Below, in pieces: positions 11,155-23,457 of a DNA stretch of 64,000 bases. How positions within the stretch are numbered: the first letter of the stretch is position 1; every line of letters begins with the position of its first letter. The DNA is from Loxodes magnus (lineage: Eukaryota > Ciliophora > Karyorelictea > Loxodida > Loxodidae), in the NCBI GenBank assembly GCA_946699065.1, contig CAMPDV010000014.1:558001-622000 (forward strand), written 5' to 3'. The position numbers and the translations under genes are program-made. The notes below the pieces were generated by a model, which was given only the letters and a program-made list of their open reading frames with translations, made no database searches and had not been told where the DNA came from.

Positions 11155-14100
11155 TTTTTATAAACGTTAAGTTTATTATTTATTTAAATTCTTTCCTTTT
11201 GATCTTAATACCAAGCAAGCTTATTACACCTATTATAGAATTTTTATTTTCTTTCACTTAAGCCAAAGATATTTATAATATATTAGCACCTTTTCATACC
11301 CCTCAAACATCTAGAACTATGATTTCTTACATATAAAAATAACAATTTAGTTAGACAATAACACACCTATGGCCTTTATTATTTTCCTTAGAAGTTTAAA
11401 TGGTTCATATCATTAAAGAAGAGATATTTATAAGAAAGTTATTGATAAGTTTAAGCAAAAAACATTCATTAGCTAAAACTCCTTAAAGGCAATTTATTAG
11501 TGGCTGCTATTCCAAAATTTAGAATTTAATAAAATAAAATGAAAACATTTAGATGCAATTAAGTTTATTACCAGTCTAGCTATATAAAATTAATATATTT
11601 CATATTTTAAAATAAATTAATAGTCTATGTATAATTATATCTCTTTATTTTAATATTCTAAAACTAATCACTATATTTATCTATCATTACCACTTTAGAT
11701 TAAGCACATTTTATTAATTATCTCTCAATAGGATTTTTCTGGTTTTATTTGATTAGAAAAAATAATCTGAAGCATTACTTAAATTCAGATAATTAAATTT
11801 TAAAAAGGTAGATTTTGTGTTAAGTTTCATGTATTAGATGATGAATAGCTAAGTGTATAAATACTTTTTAGCTTAAATAAATGAATATTTTATATTTTTT
11901 TAATTTTTACTATTTTAAACTAATTGTGAGGATAATTTCTTACATTTTATCTCCATAAAATGAAGATATATTCACGTTTAGAAAAAGAGGAATTAATATT
12001 TTCCACTTAAGAAATAGTTAAAAGCCACAATTTATTTTTATATATAGTTTTAAATTTATTATTTAATTTCAAAACCAAAAGATACAACTCTCTTAATATA
12101 AATTTTTAGCCTACGTTAAAAAAGCAAATCAAGTTGTTAAATAAAAAGTGAATGAGTGTCTATTACTAAATTTATTAGTTAATAACTTAACTTTATTACT
12201 ATAAATTTGATGATAGAACTGATAAAATTAAAGGTTATATTTTTTATTTTTATAAGCTAGAAACCACCTTTAAATAAACTAATTATTATAAAAATTGATT
12301 TTATAAGGAGAGGGATATATGTATAAAGAATTTATTTAATATAATAACCACTTTAAAAAATAGGAAATTTGTATAAGTTTGAAAATCTTTATTTTGCTAA
12401 GGTAAATTAATTTCATCATATTTAAAGTATTTGATTTAGTTACAAGCTTCAAAAGTTTAAGCTTAATATAAAGTTAAAATTTTAAAGAGTTTTAGAATAA
12501 AAATAGAAAAATCATAGCATATTTAAAATAATAAAAATAGTTAGAAGCTTAATGTTTATTAGAATTAAATAGACTTATAAATTAAAATTTTAAAATAGAT
12601 TTTGTTAATATCTAGCAAGTTTATATAGGATTGCTGTGTTTAGATTAAATGTATTTGCAGCAATTCAATTTTAATTTAAATTAAATTTAGTAAATAAAAA
12701 TATAATTGAACAAAAGTTAATAAGCATGATTAAATATAAGATATGTATAATTCTTAAATTAAAATAGTTCTTATTTAAAATAGATACTTTAATTAAAATT
12801 TACAAGCTATTTTAATTAGCAATACAATAAATTAACAGGTTGGTTTATTAATTTTTTATCTTCTCTCTTCTTTACTCTAATAAAATCTAAATATTTCATA
12901 CCGTGGAATTATAATTAAAAGCAAATAAGATAATATTTTTAATTTTATAAAATAAAGCTAGAGCCTCAGATTAAGCTTTAACTTTATTGTTTTTAAAATT
13001 AAATCTGGTAAGTAGCATCTAAATAAAATGCATAATATTATTCTAATCTTAAAGCTCTTAAAAAATTAAGAAATAACTTAACGAAACTAGATTAATAGTT
13101 GAGTATTAAACACCAGATTTAATAATAAATTTTTATTTTATTTTGTTCGTAATAAATTACATGTTGATTTGATAAGAAACTATTATATTAGTATTAATAA
13201 TATTTATACAATAAAATTAAATTAAAAAGCTATATAAATATATTTTATTTAACTAAGCAAATTAAAAGAAATGCATAATTAAGTTAAATGAAAAGAGTAA
13301 TTAATTGCGAAATTATATCTGCACAGCATTGCTTCAATTTAAAAGTATAAAATTTGTTAATTATTATTAAAATATTTTTTTAACTATTTTAATTATTTTA
13401 ATTTAAAGAGAAAACATTTTGCTAAAACTAAAGAAAAATTATATCATTTTATTTAGATTTTAACAAATAATTATTAAGATTTTGTATTTAGTTTCATAAG
13501 AATTAAGTTTAAATGAATTTATTTAAAATTAGATTTAATTTTTATTACTCGATTTAGCTTAAATAAATTATTTATGAAGCAGATGATATCTGGAAAACTA
13601 AAATTAATTATGAGATTATAATCAATTTTAGTCTATAATAATAATAAGCATTTGTTCTTTCAAAATTAATAGAAAATTTTAATTTCTCTAATCCAGAAAT
13701 TAAATTTTAAAATTGTCTTTTGATATTTAAATAATTTAATTATTTTTAGGATTTTGCGATTATCAATAAATAATTATAATTTCAATTAAACATTTATAGT
13801 TTCTTTTTAATTTCATATTGTTTTGTTCTTTTTTAAATTAAATAAGACAACTAATATTTATTTAACAACAAATCTTAAAAATTGCTGATTCATTTCCTTA
13901 GAATTAAGCAAAATTTTTTAATTAAAATCTTCGCAAGTAAAGTTATTTAACATTTTTCTCTTTTTTATTCTAATTATTTATAGCAATTTAATTAGATTTC
14001 CAAACTTTTGCTTATTATAAATATTTTTTAATAGTATGAGCTCCATTGCTTAAGATATTTATTCTCTTCATTTACATTTTAATAACAATAATAGGAAAAT

Positions 14101-14500
14101 TTAGTTATTTAGCTTTATTTAATAAATTCAATTTTTTAATAACTTAATTTTAGCCTTTAAAGCTCTTATTTTATATGCAATTGTCTTTATTTAAAATATA
14201 AGCTTAATAAAAATTAGAATGAAATCCCATTTTTTAATTAAAGGGATGTGTTTCTCTTAATTAAATATAAGATTAAGGTGATAAAATATTTTAGATCACT
14301 TAATAAAACTAAAGTCAAGCTTTTAATCTTAATTACATGATTTTGGTTAAAGATAAATTTAAAGACCACTCTATTATTGAGTGAACTTTAGAATTTTAAA
14401 ATAAATAGTTGAAATAATTGAATCTTAAATCATACATCATATTTATAGTTAAAGCTGTAGTATATTTTAACAATTTCTGCTATTTGAGGGTATTTAGTTT
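11155..14500. other. long AT-rich spacer
   Basis: Over 3 kb of very A+T-rich sequence has short open frames in many phases. I found no domain, tRNA or GC island. It includes the upstream region of the minus-strand kinase gene next to 11,155. Confidence 0.45.
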
Positions 14501-15450
14501 AAGAAGATAAAAATGATTTTAAAATTAATAATAGCAGCTATGTAATTACTTTGGAGTGGAAAAAACTAAAATAATAGAAGATTCTAGCGCTTATCAGATA
14601 AAAATAGTGATCTGATTTATGTAAGAAAATTAAATTTTATAGCTTATTAAATATTAGTTTTATAAGTAAAATAAAATAAATAGAGCTTTAAATGAATTTT
14701 CATATCATCAAATTAAATTATATCACTTTAAAACTTCTTTTTATAAATAATATCCAAACTCTTTGAATTAAACTGGAGCTTAAAATCTTTATAATTTTAG
14801 TAAGTTAAAATGAAGTTTTAGTTTTATAAATAAATACTGAAGACCAAATCATAATTTCCAACTAATTTTTTATTAAGAACTATATAGAAATTAAATTTTA
14901 TCAAGAAAAATTTATGCTATAGATACATACCCACTACCCAAATATCTTAGAGCACTTGAAGAACTTTAGAAATTTCCAGAAAAGAATTATACTAAATTTA
15001 TTAAGGAATATAGGCAATAAATAATTTAAATTTTTAAGTTACGAATTCATTCTTATGGTTTCAATATGATTTAATTTGTGTTAATATCCTGTGAAAAATT
15101 AGTTCTGTATAAGTGGAAAAAATTATGTTTTTAAATTTGTCTTCAAATTATTTACTATTAGGTACAATTAGTAATATTTCCGATAAATTCCCTGTAAAAA
15201 GATTAATAACTTATTTTCAAACATACTCGAGCTAACAATTTACTTATAAACAAAAATCAAAAAATTACTTATAAATCAAAATTTCTCAGGAATTTACAAA
15301 GTAAAAGACAATTTATATTTGGAAAAAATACATAAAATAAATAAGAGACATAAGAAGATAATATCTTGATAATTGAAAGTAAGATAAAAGAAGAGAAGCT
15401 AGGTGAGAAAATAGTCCTGATATTTATAAATATAAATAAAATGAAGCACC
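14500..15450 (+). CDS. possible gene, frame unresolved
   Basis: Two plus-strand frames look coding here. One (about 14,760-15,150) reads IKLELKIFIILVSQNEVLVL and continues acidic-polar. The other (about 14,920-15,440) reads DTYPLPKYLRALEELQKF, then a basic-acidic helical tail. A small intron joining the first to the second would make one gene, but I could not place it. Neither frame has a recognised domain, and I could not find a convincing TGA end. The boundaries given are approximate. Confidence 0.28.
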
Positions 15451-16606
15451 TTATTTAAATTAGAATTCTCATACAATTACATTTTACTAAAGTTAATTAT
15501 TTAATTAAAAATAATATCCTTCCAAATTAAAAAAAATTATTAGTTCAAGAATTTACGCAATTTTAAAAAATAAAAATAATTATTATTCAACGATTTATTG
15601 ATTTATAGAAATCAAAGCAGTGTGAAAAATATTAAATTTAAATTAATATTTAATATTAAATAATTTTAAAAAGATATTATATTAGCTTTATTAGTTAATA
15701 AATATAATCCTAGATCTAAGTTTTTCAATAATAATTAAATTTTAAATATCTAATAACTATAATATATTCCTATTATTTCAAATATATTAAATGCTCAATT
15801 ATAAATATCTTCCATAATATAAAATTATAATATAAATCATTTTATGAGCTCGAAAATTAAATTAATATAGTAGCTCAGACAAATTCTAACTTCATAGTGA
15901 TAATTTATTTCTAATAAACAAAATTAAATATGCTAATATATTAAATATATTTGGGTATTATAATCTTACAATTAATTTAAATTTAAAGATAAAATTATTA
16001 AATTAAATTCTAACTTAAAATAATTAATATGGCTTGACTTATTAATTCTTTAATATTAAATTCTTCCAAGAAATTTCTTAAAATATTATTTTTAAAGTAA
16101 TTATATTAAACTTCTATTAACCTTAATTCATGAAGGTTAGCAATATTTAAAAAATAAAGCTTTTTATTTAAATTTAGAAAAAAAATTTAATCATAATAAT
16201 TAAAAAATAGTTATTATTTCTACTATTCCGAATAGCTATTCCTTTAATATATCGAATTCATTTTACATTTTACAGATGTATTTATTATTTAAATAATCAA
16301 AAAGCATTCCATATATATTTTTAAACAAACCCTAATGATTGCTCCTAAATATTTGATATAGTTAGATTAAAGAGTAACTTTATCCTTTTCATATTTCTCA
16401 GATCTTCAAAATTGAAATAAATATTTAGATGATTCCTGATTTATTGGATATATTATTTAGTTTTATCCAAAGAGAAATATGATGTTTAATAATCATCTGC
16501 ATTTTAATTTTTATATTATATTATGATTTTGAAATTTTTTTAAAAGTTATTAATTACAAGCTTTGAATCATTAAAAAATCAAAATAAGAGAATTTAACTT
16601 AAACTA
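15451..16606. other. AT-rich spacer
   Basis: I see no gene or RNA. The sequence is extremely A+T-rich and lies 3' of the tail-anchored protein gene. Confidence 0.45.
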
Positions 16607-17548
16607 TCATAGTTAAAATAGTCCTTTATAAGACAAAACGTAAGCTAAGATAGAAATTACTAAGATCAGAATTGAAATTGTTTCAAACATTTTCCTCTTC
16701 TAAGTCTTTTTTCTATTTTATTATAAATTTATTATTTTATTATATCTTTGGACTTCGTTTTATTGCTAAAGCTAATTTTTCACTAGATCTGAATCAATAT
16801 TTGTTAAGCTTTATTAATTACTGATTAATTTCTGCTCTATTTCTTCCTCAGTTAATTTCGCATTTTAAATTGAATTTTAAGAGCTTTCATTTCTTCTAAT
16901 TAATGTTAAAGGATTGAGTGTTTAAAAGGTAGAAAATTCGTTAATTTGACATATATTCTAATTAGTTGCATTTATTCGTTGAATACTAACTTTAGACATG
17001 GTTGTTCTTTTAAATCTTAAATAGTTATCTGAAAGTGAAAGTTATGGAGTACTTTAAACTATTAATTTCTGTTTCAACTATCTTTGGAATAGATTAGTTG
17101 AAGTTTTTTCTTTAGCATTCTAAAATAAATCCTTCGAAACCTCCGTAACAAAGTTGATTCTATTTTAAGAGAAATCTATTGATTATGTTGAAAAAGTATT
17201 AGGATCTAAGCAAATATTTTATTCATTTACACTTCTACTTCTTTAATTTACTGTGAAAGACTGAGATGGGCTATTAAATATTAAAGGCATAGGTACGCTT
17301 TTGAAAATGAATTCAGCTCATTTATCTAGCACTTCTTAATCCTATTGCTACATAAAATTTCTTACATTGTATAATCTAAAATAAAAGTTTCCAGTATGTT
17401 CTCTAATAGAAGAAAGAATCCTTTCTTATATTAGATCTACAAAGAATTATTTGTTCTACTTCTGAAAATTATTTTCTTACCGCTGATAATGATATTTATT
17501 CAAATGCAAATTCCAATATCTTTTATTTGAAGGTTAGATACTAAACAT
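16607..17548 (-). CDS. tail-anchored membrane protein of unknown family
   Basis: From the in-frame ATG at 17548 to TGA (16609-16607) the product is 313 aa. The first half is basic and helical, with a Trp-containing patch (QEVLDKWAEFIFKSVPMPL; Trp by TGA). The middle is Ser/Asn-rich. A charged helical stretch beginning LTEEEIEQKL precedes one C-terminal hydrophobic helix (about residues 288-308, ISILILVISILAYVLSY) with only a few residues after it. That layout is of a tail-anchored or SNARE-like protein, but the heptad layers of a SNARE were not demonstrated. The frame is also open and coding-like for about 280 bases upstream (reading CRKAWIAVTSNNGQ), without an ATG, so upstream exons are likely and the true protein is longer. 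Confidence 0.68.
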
Positions 17549-17839
17549 TTGACTATTTTAAAGTTAATTTTGCTGAAGGATCAAGGCACCGCTATGTAAT
17601 TCTTTGAATGAAATACATGAATTAATTTTCGATATTGTTTAGGTCTTAAACCTACCTACTTTTAGTTTTTTCTTATTTTAACCATTATTAGAAGTAACTG
17701 CGATTCACGCTTTCCTACATTTTTTGCTAAATAAGCAAATTAAATAAGCTTTTTATCAAATATTTTAAACTTTAATTTAGAAGACGTTTAAAAAATATGA
17801 TTAGAGCTATTAGAGAGGATTAAATTTTATATTAAAGCT

Positions 17840-19518
17840 CAATTGCTTAATAATGCAAAAATAAGCTTAGAAAAGCCATATATTCAAAATTTATAATACT
17901 ATTTAAAATTAAATGCAATCAAATACATTTCCATTTACATACATGCTAATTTAATAATTTTAGTCTAAATATCTTGGAAAATGGATATTTATTACAAATA
18001 AATGAAGCTAATATTAGATAAATTTGATGAAATTTAATTGACTGTATAATATTCATGACATTACTTATATTCCTTCATTTCTCACTTTAATTTATTTCTT
18101 TATAGTTTTTATTATGCTACTATATCAGATACTCTACCTTTAATTTATTAATTATGAACTTTAATAAAGGGTTTATCTTATAAATTAAATCATTTCAAAT
18201 TACTTTGTAAAATGATAATGCATTTAAATTTTAAATTTTATCAACGCTCTGTTTTCCTATATCAAGTGAATTAAATATATACTTGATGCTAAATTTTATG
18301 AAAAACAATGTAATACATTTTTATTAGTATACAGCATATATTTTCAGTAGAGTATTGCTAAGGCTATTATCCAAAGAAATATTCAATGATAGATATGTAA
18401 ATAGCATTAGATTTTAATGAAATACACTAAAATAGAATTAAGTTTATTTAAAAATAGGCTAAATAAACAAAAGGTATAAAATCAAATTGCATTAAGCAGG
18501 TATAAATTAAACAGCACTTAGAGATAAAAATAATAGTTATAAAGAAAATATTGTTATATTCTAGTTATATATAGATAAATTATAATAAGGCTTTTATTTT
18601 TATAAATGATTGCTTATATAGAGCTAAATTATATAATCAATTATATCATTTATAATCTTGCTGTATTTTTAAATTTTTCTTTTTATATTAAAATGTTGCA
18701 ATTATACCTTCTCAAACATTTATTAGCTTATACATCATAAAGTAGACTTTTAATGTAATAAATAATTAAATTTTAGTTTATTCAAAGATTTTTATCTTAA
18801 ATATAAACTAAGTTGAAAATTAAAAGTTTTAGCATAGTATTTACTTGGATTTAGGCTTATTTTAAGTTAGTTTTAAGATTATTGAAAAGTTATTTATTTC
18901 AATTTTTTAATTATAATAAAAGCTTATAGTTAGATATTAAAAGACTTTTATAATATTTTTAAAATGATAAATAAAAGAACTATTAAATTTTAAACATTTC
19001 TAGCAATGATACTATTGATTTTTAGGTAAAACTTTCTATTAAACATTAAATATTTTATTTATAATTGCATAATTTAATAGTATCTTAAAATAATTTCAAT
19101 TTTCTTCTTTTATAATGCATTTAAAATGCCCTTTATTCTTTTTTATTCATCTAATTTCATAAATTTAAAAAGCTTCCTTAAATTAATATTTTTAAATTTT
19201 TATATTTCAAGATTATCTTAAGGTATTATTTATATTACTCTAAAAGATGATATTCATTATTAAATGAGTGATCAAATAAATAACTTTTATTTAGCTTATA
19301 TTTAAGTTTAAAAATATAAAATATTATTCTTTCGTAAAAATAATAAGCTTAATATCCAGATCTGTTATGAAAATATAAAATTATCTTAATCTATATATTC
19401 TTTAGTTCTTTTTATATATAAAATATAACATATTAAAGATATACAAAATTAAAACTTAAATTAGTTTATTTAGATTATGTCAACAAATTTAAATTAATAT
19501 TTGGAACTGTCTAGAAGA
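17840..19518. other. AT-rich spacer
   Basis: Apart from possible upstream exons of the tail-anchored gene near its left edge, I see nothing recognisable. Confidence 0.45.
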
Positions 19519-19827
19519 TCAAGCTCTCATTTTGTTGCTTTATGCCGAAATCTTCTTAATAGTCATATTTTGCTTGTTCTACCAATCATTTTCTAAAAGC
19601 AGGATAGTATATTTAATTAATGTCGCTCCTTAATTCTATTTTTAAGCTCCTAGCAAGTCTGGAATAATTATTCATATATTTTCTTTAGAATACCTCGAAT
19701 CCAACCAAGTATCTCTCTAAGATTTAGATGTGTAATCAGATAATTCAAAGTCTTGCTCCCGATATCCTTTTGATTATTATTTAAAAACGAATTATCTAAA
19801 AATGAAAGATTAAATTAAGAACTTCAT
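19519..19827 (-). CDS. possible small protein, 102 aa
   Basis: This patch is clearly less A+T-rich than its surroundings. The frame from ATG (19827) to TGA (19521-19519) reads with balanced composition, including TSKSQRDTWLDSRYSKENIW and DLLGAQKQNQGATLIKYTILL; one Trp is coded by TGA. A second minus-strand frame over the same bases is also open and helical, so the choice is not firm. No family is recognised. It may be a single-exon small protein or one exon of a larger gene. Confidence 0.38.
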
Positions 19828-20865
19828 ATTCAAAAGAATCGAAATATTTAGTTTCTTTTTCCATCTAAACTTTAAAAATAGAGTTAAATGCTAGTTATAA
19901 ATCTAATTAAAATTATGCTAAATTCTTTTAGTGATATACTTGTTTATTAATACTAAAATCCTGAATATAATAGCTATTACACTCATAATCAACTTTAGAC
20001 CATAGAATCTTTCTTAGAACTTAAACATTAAATTAAAATTATATTAGGATAATACATATTTTAAAGGTTTTTTATATATGCTTTAAGATTATTATATAAT
20101 TTTCTTAGTTAAATTAAATTTTGCTGGAGCTCGAAAGCCTTAATAGCTTATAATTGAAAATTAAAATATGAATCTATATAGCGAAACAAATATAAAAAAG
20201 CAAAAGAAGTATAAAAAATATAAAATTAAGATTTTAAAGTAAATAGGATGAATTTAGAAGATTTTGCTCTTTTTATGAAGGAATAAAATATAAGCGAATT
20301 AATTTAAAGGATTTATATTTAAAAGTATTTTTCTTAGTAAAATAGCTATTATAAACTAAATTCTTAAGATTTAAATTTAGTTCAAGACAGTTTGGAAACT
20401 AATATTAGAGTTATTAAATAAATATTTTATTGCAATAAAACTCTGATTGAAATATTAGAGTTTATTTAGTGAAAAATAAAAATTAGGATATTATTAATTA
20501 AGTTTGATTTTTATTTTTGTTTAATTATTAAAAAATTTATCCTAAATAAAGAAAATGATTGTCTTAGTAACTAATAAATAATTTAAATTCTAAATGTCTT
20601 AGAAGAATAAATTAAACGTGAACTAAGTTAAAATGAACTTAATGTTTCAAATAAAATTTTATTTTGCTGATTTTTTTTATAAATTATTAGTTATTTTTCT
20701 TTGGCTATTTGAATATAAAAACTCAATGATTTCAATTCCAACTACAAAATTTTAAATATTATTAAAAATTTAAGCTTTAGTAAAGCCAAAAATATAAATC
20801 TTAATAAATTATTTTTCTTTTAAATCGAAATAAGTATTAATATGATATGAAAGATAATTGAAAAG
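19828..20865. other. AT-rich spacer
   Basis: I recognise no gene. The right end is the upstream flank of the structured RNA candidate. Confidence 0.45.
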
Positions 20866-21137
20866 ATGGTGGAAGCTGAGAATGACCTTTGTGACAACAC
20901 TTTCTGGTTTTATGGTTAGGAACAAGTTCCTTTCCATTCGCTGAGAAAGTCCCTGGTCAGAGTCATTTTCTGAAGGAAACACTGTCTTTGAGATTATCCG
21001 CTTTGGTAGGGGCTTGAAGCCTGGCTGCTCATAGCGATGGAGCTCCCTAGCAGCTGTGCCTGGAGAACAACAGGATATCCCCGTTATTCCATAAAAAGAG
21101 AGCGTCGGGTTGTGCAATCGGAAAGGAGTTTCCGATC
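20866..21137 (+). ncRNA. structured GC-rich RNA candidate with Pol III style terminator
   Basis: About 270 bases with much higher G+C than the flanks, and with compensating pairings throughout. The 5' part folds as one long irregular hairpin (about 20,879-20,971). Its outer stem is AGAAUGAC with GUCAUUUUCU, its middle stem a perfect ACUUUCU/AGAAAGU, and its tip AUGG-UU-AGGAAC / GUUCCU-UU-CCAU. A second domain pairs GGCUGCU with AGCAGCU (about 21,021-21,056) within GGGG/CCCC. A terminal hairpin AUCGGAAA/UUUCCGAU (21,117-21,136) is followed at once by CCAAAAATTTTTTT, a typical RNA polymerase III end. The minus strand has an open frame across this, but its composition follows the helices. The class is not recognised. 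RNase MRP/P, SRP and telomerase RNA are candidates; a GAAAGUCCC box recalls RNase MRP but sits in a local stem. Confidence 0.62.
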
Positions 21138-21151
21138 CAAAAATTTTTTTA
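21131..21151 (+). terminator. oligo-T run after terminal hairpin
   Basis: Seven T residues follow directly after the 3' hairpin of the RNA candidate, consistent with an RNA polymerase III termination signal. Confidence 0.55.
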
Positions 21152-21935
21152 GTTGAAATTAATTAATATGACATGAAAGAAATTAAATAATTCTAAAATA
21201 ATATTATTAAATCGATAAATCTACTTTGTTTATAAAATTTTCAGTCAGATTTATAAAATAATTATAAATCTTATAGAATATGAGAAAAATAAAAAATATA
21301 AAATGAAAGGCTTTAAAAATTTTTAGATATTGGATTTTAAAGTATTTTAAATAAATTATTAAAATTAAATATCATATTAAATTTTCTTTTTTTAACTTAA
21401 AAAAAGAGAATAAGTTATAAAATTAAGGATATAATATAGCTTTTAATAATTTTAAAATTAAAAACATATTAATTTAGAAACTTTTTCTGAAATACCAACT
21501 ATTTTTAAAGAAATTAAAAAACCCAATAGATCAAATAAATATAAATATAAATATAAAATATCTAAAATAAATTAAGGAAAATTTATAATATTTTAAAGAA
21601 TTTTAATATTATTTTTAATATTATTTTTAATATATCATCATTATAATTTATTATAAGTCAATTAATACCTAAAAAATTCAATTTTAATTAGTTTAATTAA
21701 AGCACTTGGGAAGGAGGAATCTATAAGAGAAAATTGAATCAAGATAAACTGAGAAGGATTTTAATTAAAATTTATTAATTTATTAAATATATTTCTTAAT
21801 TCCTCTTCGTACATCTTAGTTGAATTTAATCTTGCAAATAATATATACTTGATTTTATATAATCGTTAATTTAAAAAGGAAAAAATATTCTCAAACTAAG
21901 AATAAAAAACCTCTTTTAGCAAGAAGAATTCATTG
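21152..21935. other. AT-rich spacer with a short tandem repeat
   Basis: I see no gene. Three near-identical 12-base units of the type TTTTTAATATTA lie at 21601-21635. Confidence 0.5.
21601..21635. repeat. three copies of a 12-bp AT unit
   Basis: The unit TTTTTAATATTA is repeated about three times head to tail, the last copy slightly changed. This looks like a simple-sequence repeat in spacer DNA. Confidence 0.7.
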
Positions 21936-22928
21936 ATGAAGAACAGAAAAAGAATCTTTACAGGAGCCTAGAAAGAAGTCATGACTTGAGGAATCGAATA
22001 AGAATATGCTGAAAGATGCTAGGGCATTAAGGCTTTTTAGTGAAGCATTTCAACAACAACTCCATCGAAATTTTTTTTAATGGAATGGTAACACATGTAA
22101 GACCTCCTTAAGACTTAATAAGAACTAATATACACTTTATAAAGCTGAGTATCATTTAGGTGCTACACACTCTATAATATAAGTATTTTATTTTATGATA
22201 AAAAAAGGAAAATTTCTTTCAAAAAGTCTCTTTTAAATATGATCCATTCCAATCAAATTAATATTAGCAAAATATACTCTAAGAACTCAAAGTTATGCAA
22301 TAGGAGAATTTTAAACTTTTAGAAACATATAAGAGCTTGAAGGAAAAATCGCATAACTAATATCTAACACATAAATATTACAAAATAAAAATTTCCAACT
22401 GTCAATCTGAGAATTGAGCAAATATAATCCAAATTCAATCAATTAGCGGAATTGACTGAAAGCTTATTTCTAAAAAATGCAATAACAAATGACCCCATGG
22501 ATGTGGAACCGAATCCCCTAACAGCAAAAATTCCGATATTAAAGAATAGAAAGTATTGCTGGTATTGCAGAAAATATGGTCACATTTTAAGATATTGCTG
22601 AAAATTCTAATAAAAATAAAAACTTGAAAGCTTTAAGTTATGATTCATAAATAATCTATTTTGTTCTTCAAAAGGTTTACTATACAGAAATAAATGACAT
22701 AGAAAATAAACTCTTGAAGGAATTGCATTTGCTCAATAAAGAAGAAATTTTAATATGTTCAGAACCGAACTCGATTGAAGTAAGATACCTTTAATTAAAA
22801 AGGGTGAACAGAGTACTGGAAGATATGTATTCTAAAAATAAGACTCGGAAGAAGATTGGAAATGGAATAATACTTAAGTAACTTTAAGCTTTAAATTTTT
22901 TGATTAGTGGCAAACCAAATAAAGATGA
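21936..22928 (+). CDS. zinc-knuckle protein with Myb/SANT-like N-terminus
   Basis: One unbroken frame from ATG to TGA (22926-22928) gives 330 aa. Near residues 204-217 is a perfect CCHC zinc knuckle, CWYCRKYGHILRYC (C-x2-C-x4-H-x4-C), a single-stranded nucleic-acid binding motif seen in RNA-binding proteins and in Gag proteins. Residues 3-35 (KRIFTGAQKEVMTWGIEQ and on) resemble the first helices of a Myb/SANT domain, with F in place of the first Trp; this is a weak resemblance. The region before the knuckle is DPMDVEPNPL, acidic and proline-containing; the tail is rich in Trp coded by TGA. It may be a host nucleic-acid binding protein. A Gag-like origin cannot be excluded, but I see no reverse transcriptase or terminal repeats nearby. 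A different frame over 21,900-22,300 is also open. Confidence 0.62.
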
Positions 22929-23023
22929 CTCCACGTTAATAAATTATGTTATGTTATGCTTAAATTTTTATAGCTGTTTGATTCTTTAATATAAATAAAT
23001 AATAATAAATAAATATAATTATA

Positions 23024-23054
23024 GAGTGCGTAGCACCTCGCTGGTGCGCAGCTC
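23024..23054. other. GC-rich hairpin between converging genes
   Basis: A 31-base island of about two-thirds G+C lies in 80% A+T spacer. GCACC (23033-23037) pairs with GGTGC (23043-23047) around a five-base loop, and GAG with CTC closes the outer end, with imperfect pairing between. It lies between the stop codons of the converging genes ending at 22928 and 23065, where a 3'-end or termination structure would sit. Confidence 0.4.
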
Positions 23055-23064
23055 TTTCCATAAT

Positions 23065-23457
23065 TCAACTTATGTCCGCTTCTTCAAGTAAGTTATCAGT
23101 AATAGAAATTCTTCTCTTTTTAAGTACATATCTTCGTCATTTTTATCTAATTATCTCTTGTTCTTCTGTTTTCTACCTATATACGCTTTATTAGATCTTC
23201 ATAGCAAGCTTCCTTTATTTTTCTTTCATATCTTGCTAATTTTTATTTCTAGTTTTTTCTTCTTAATTAAGCTTTTATAAACTCATAAAAAAATATCCTT
23301 TTCTTGCTCAAAAGTATTTTCCTATTTCTTTTTTTCATTCAATTTTTTCTATGTATCTTTTTTTCCTTTTTTTTAGTTTATATTTGATGTAATCTTTTAT
23401 TATCAAGTCAGCTTTAGATCTATTTTACTCTTCTTAGGTTCTAATATTTTATGACAT
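23065..23457 (-). CDS. small basic coiled-coil protein, 130 aa
   Basis: The minus-strand frame from ATG (23457) to TGA (23067-23065) reads MSQNIRTQEEQNRSKADL and goes on very rich in Lys, Arg, Gln and Glu, with long helical runs (QQDMKEKQRKLAMKIQQS) and an acidic end LLEEADIS. It has no hydrophobic signal and no recognised family. Three internal TGA codons are read as Trp. The stop is not certain: reading this TGA also as Trp would run on through the GC-rich hairpin with no further TGA for a long way, which favours it as the real stop. The product is probably a nuclear or cytoskeletal structural protein, but that is only a guess from composition. Confidence 0.6.
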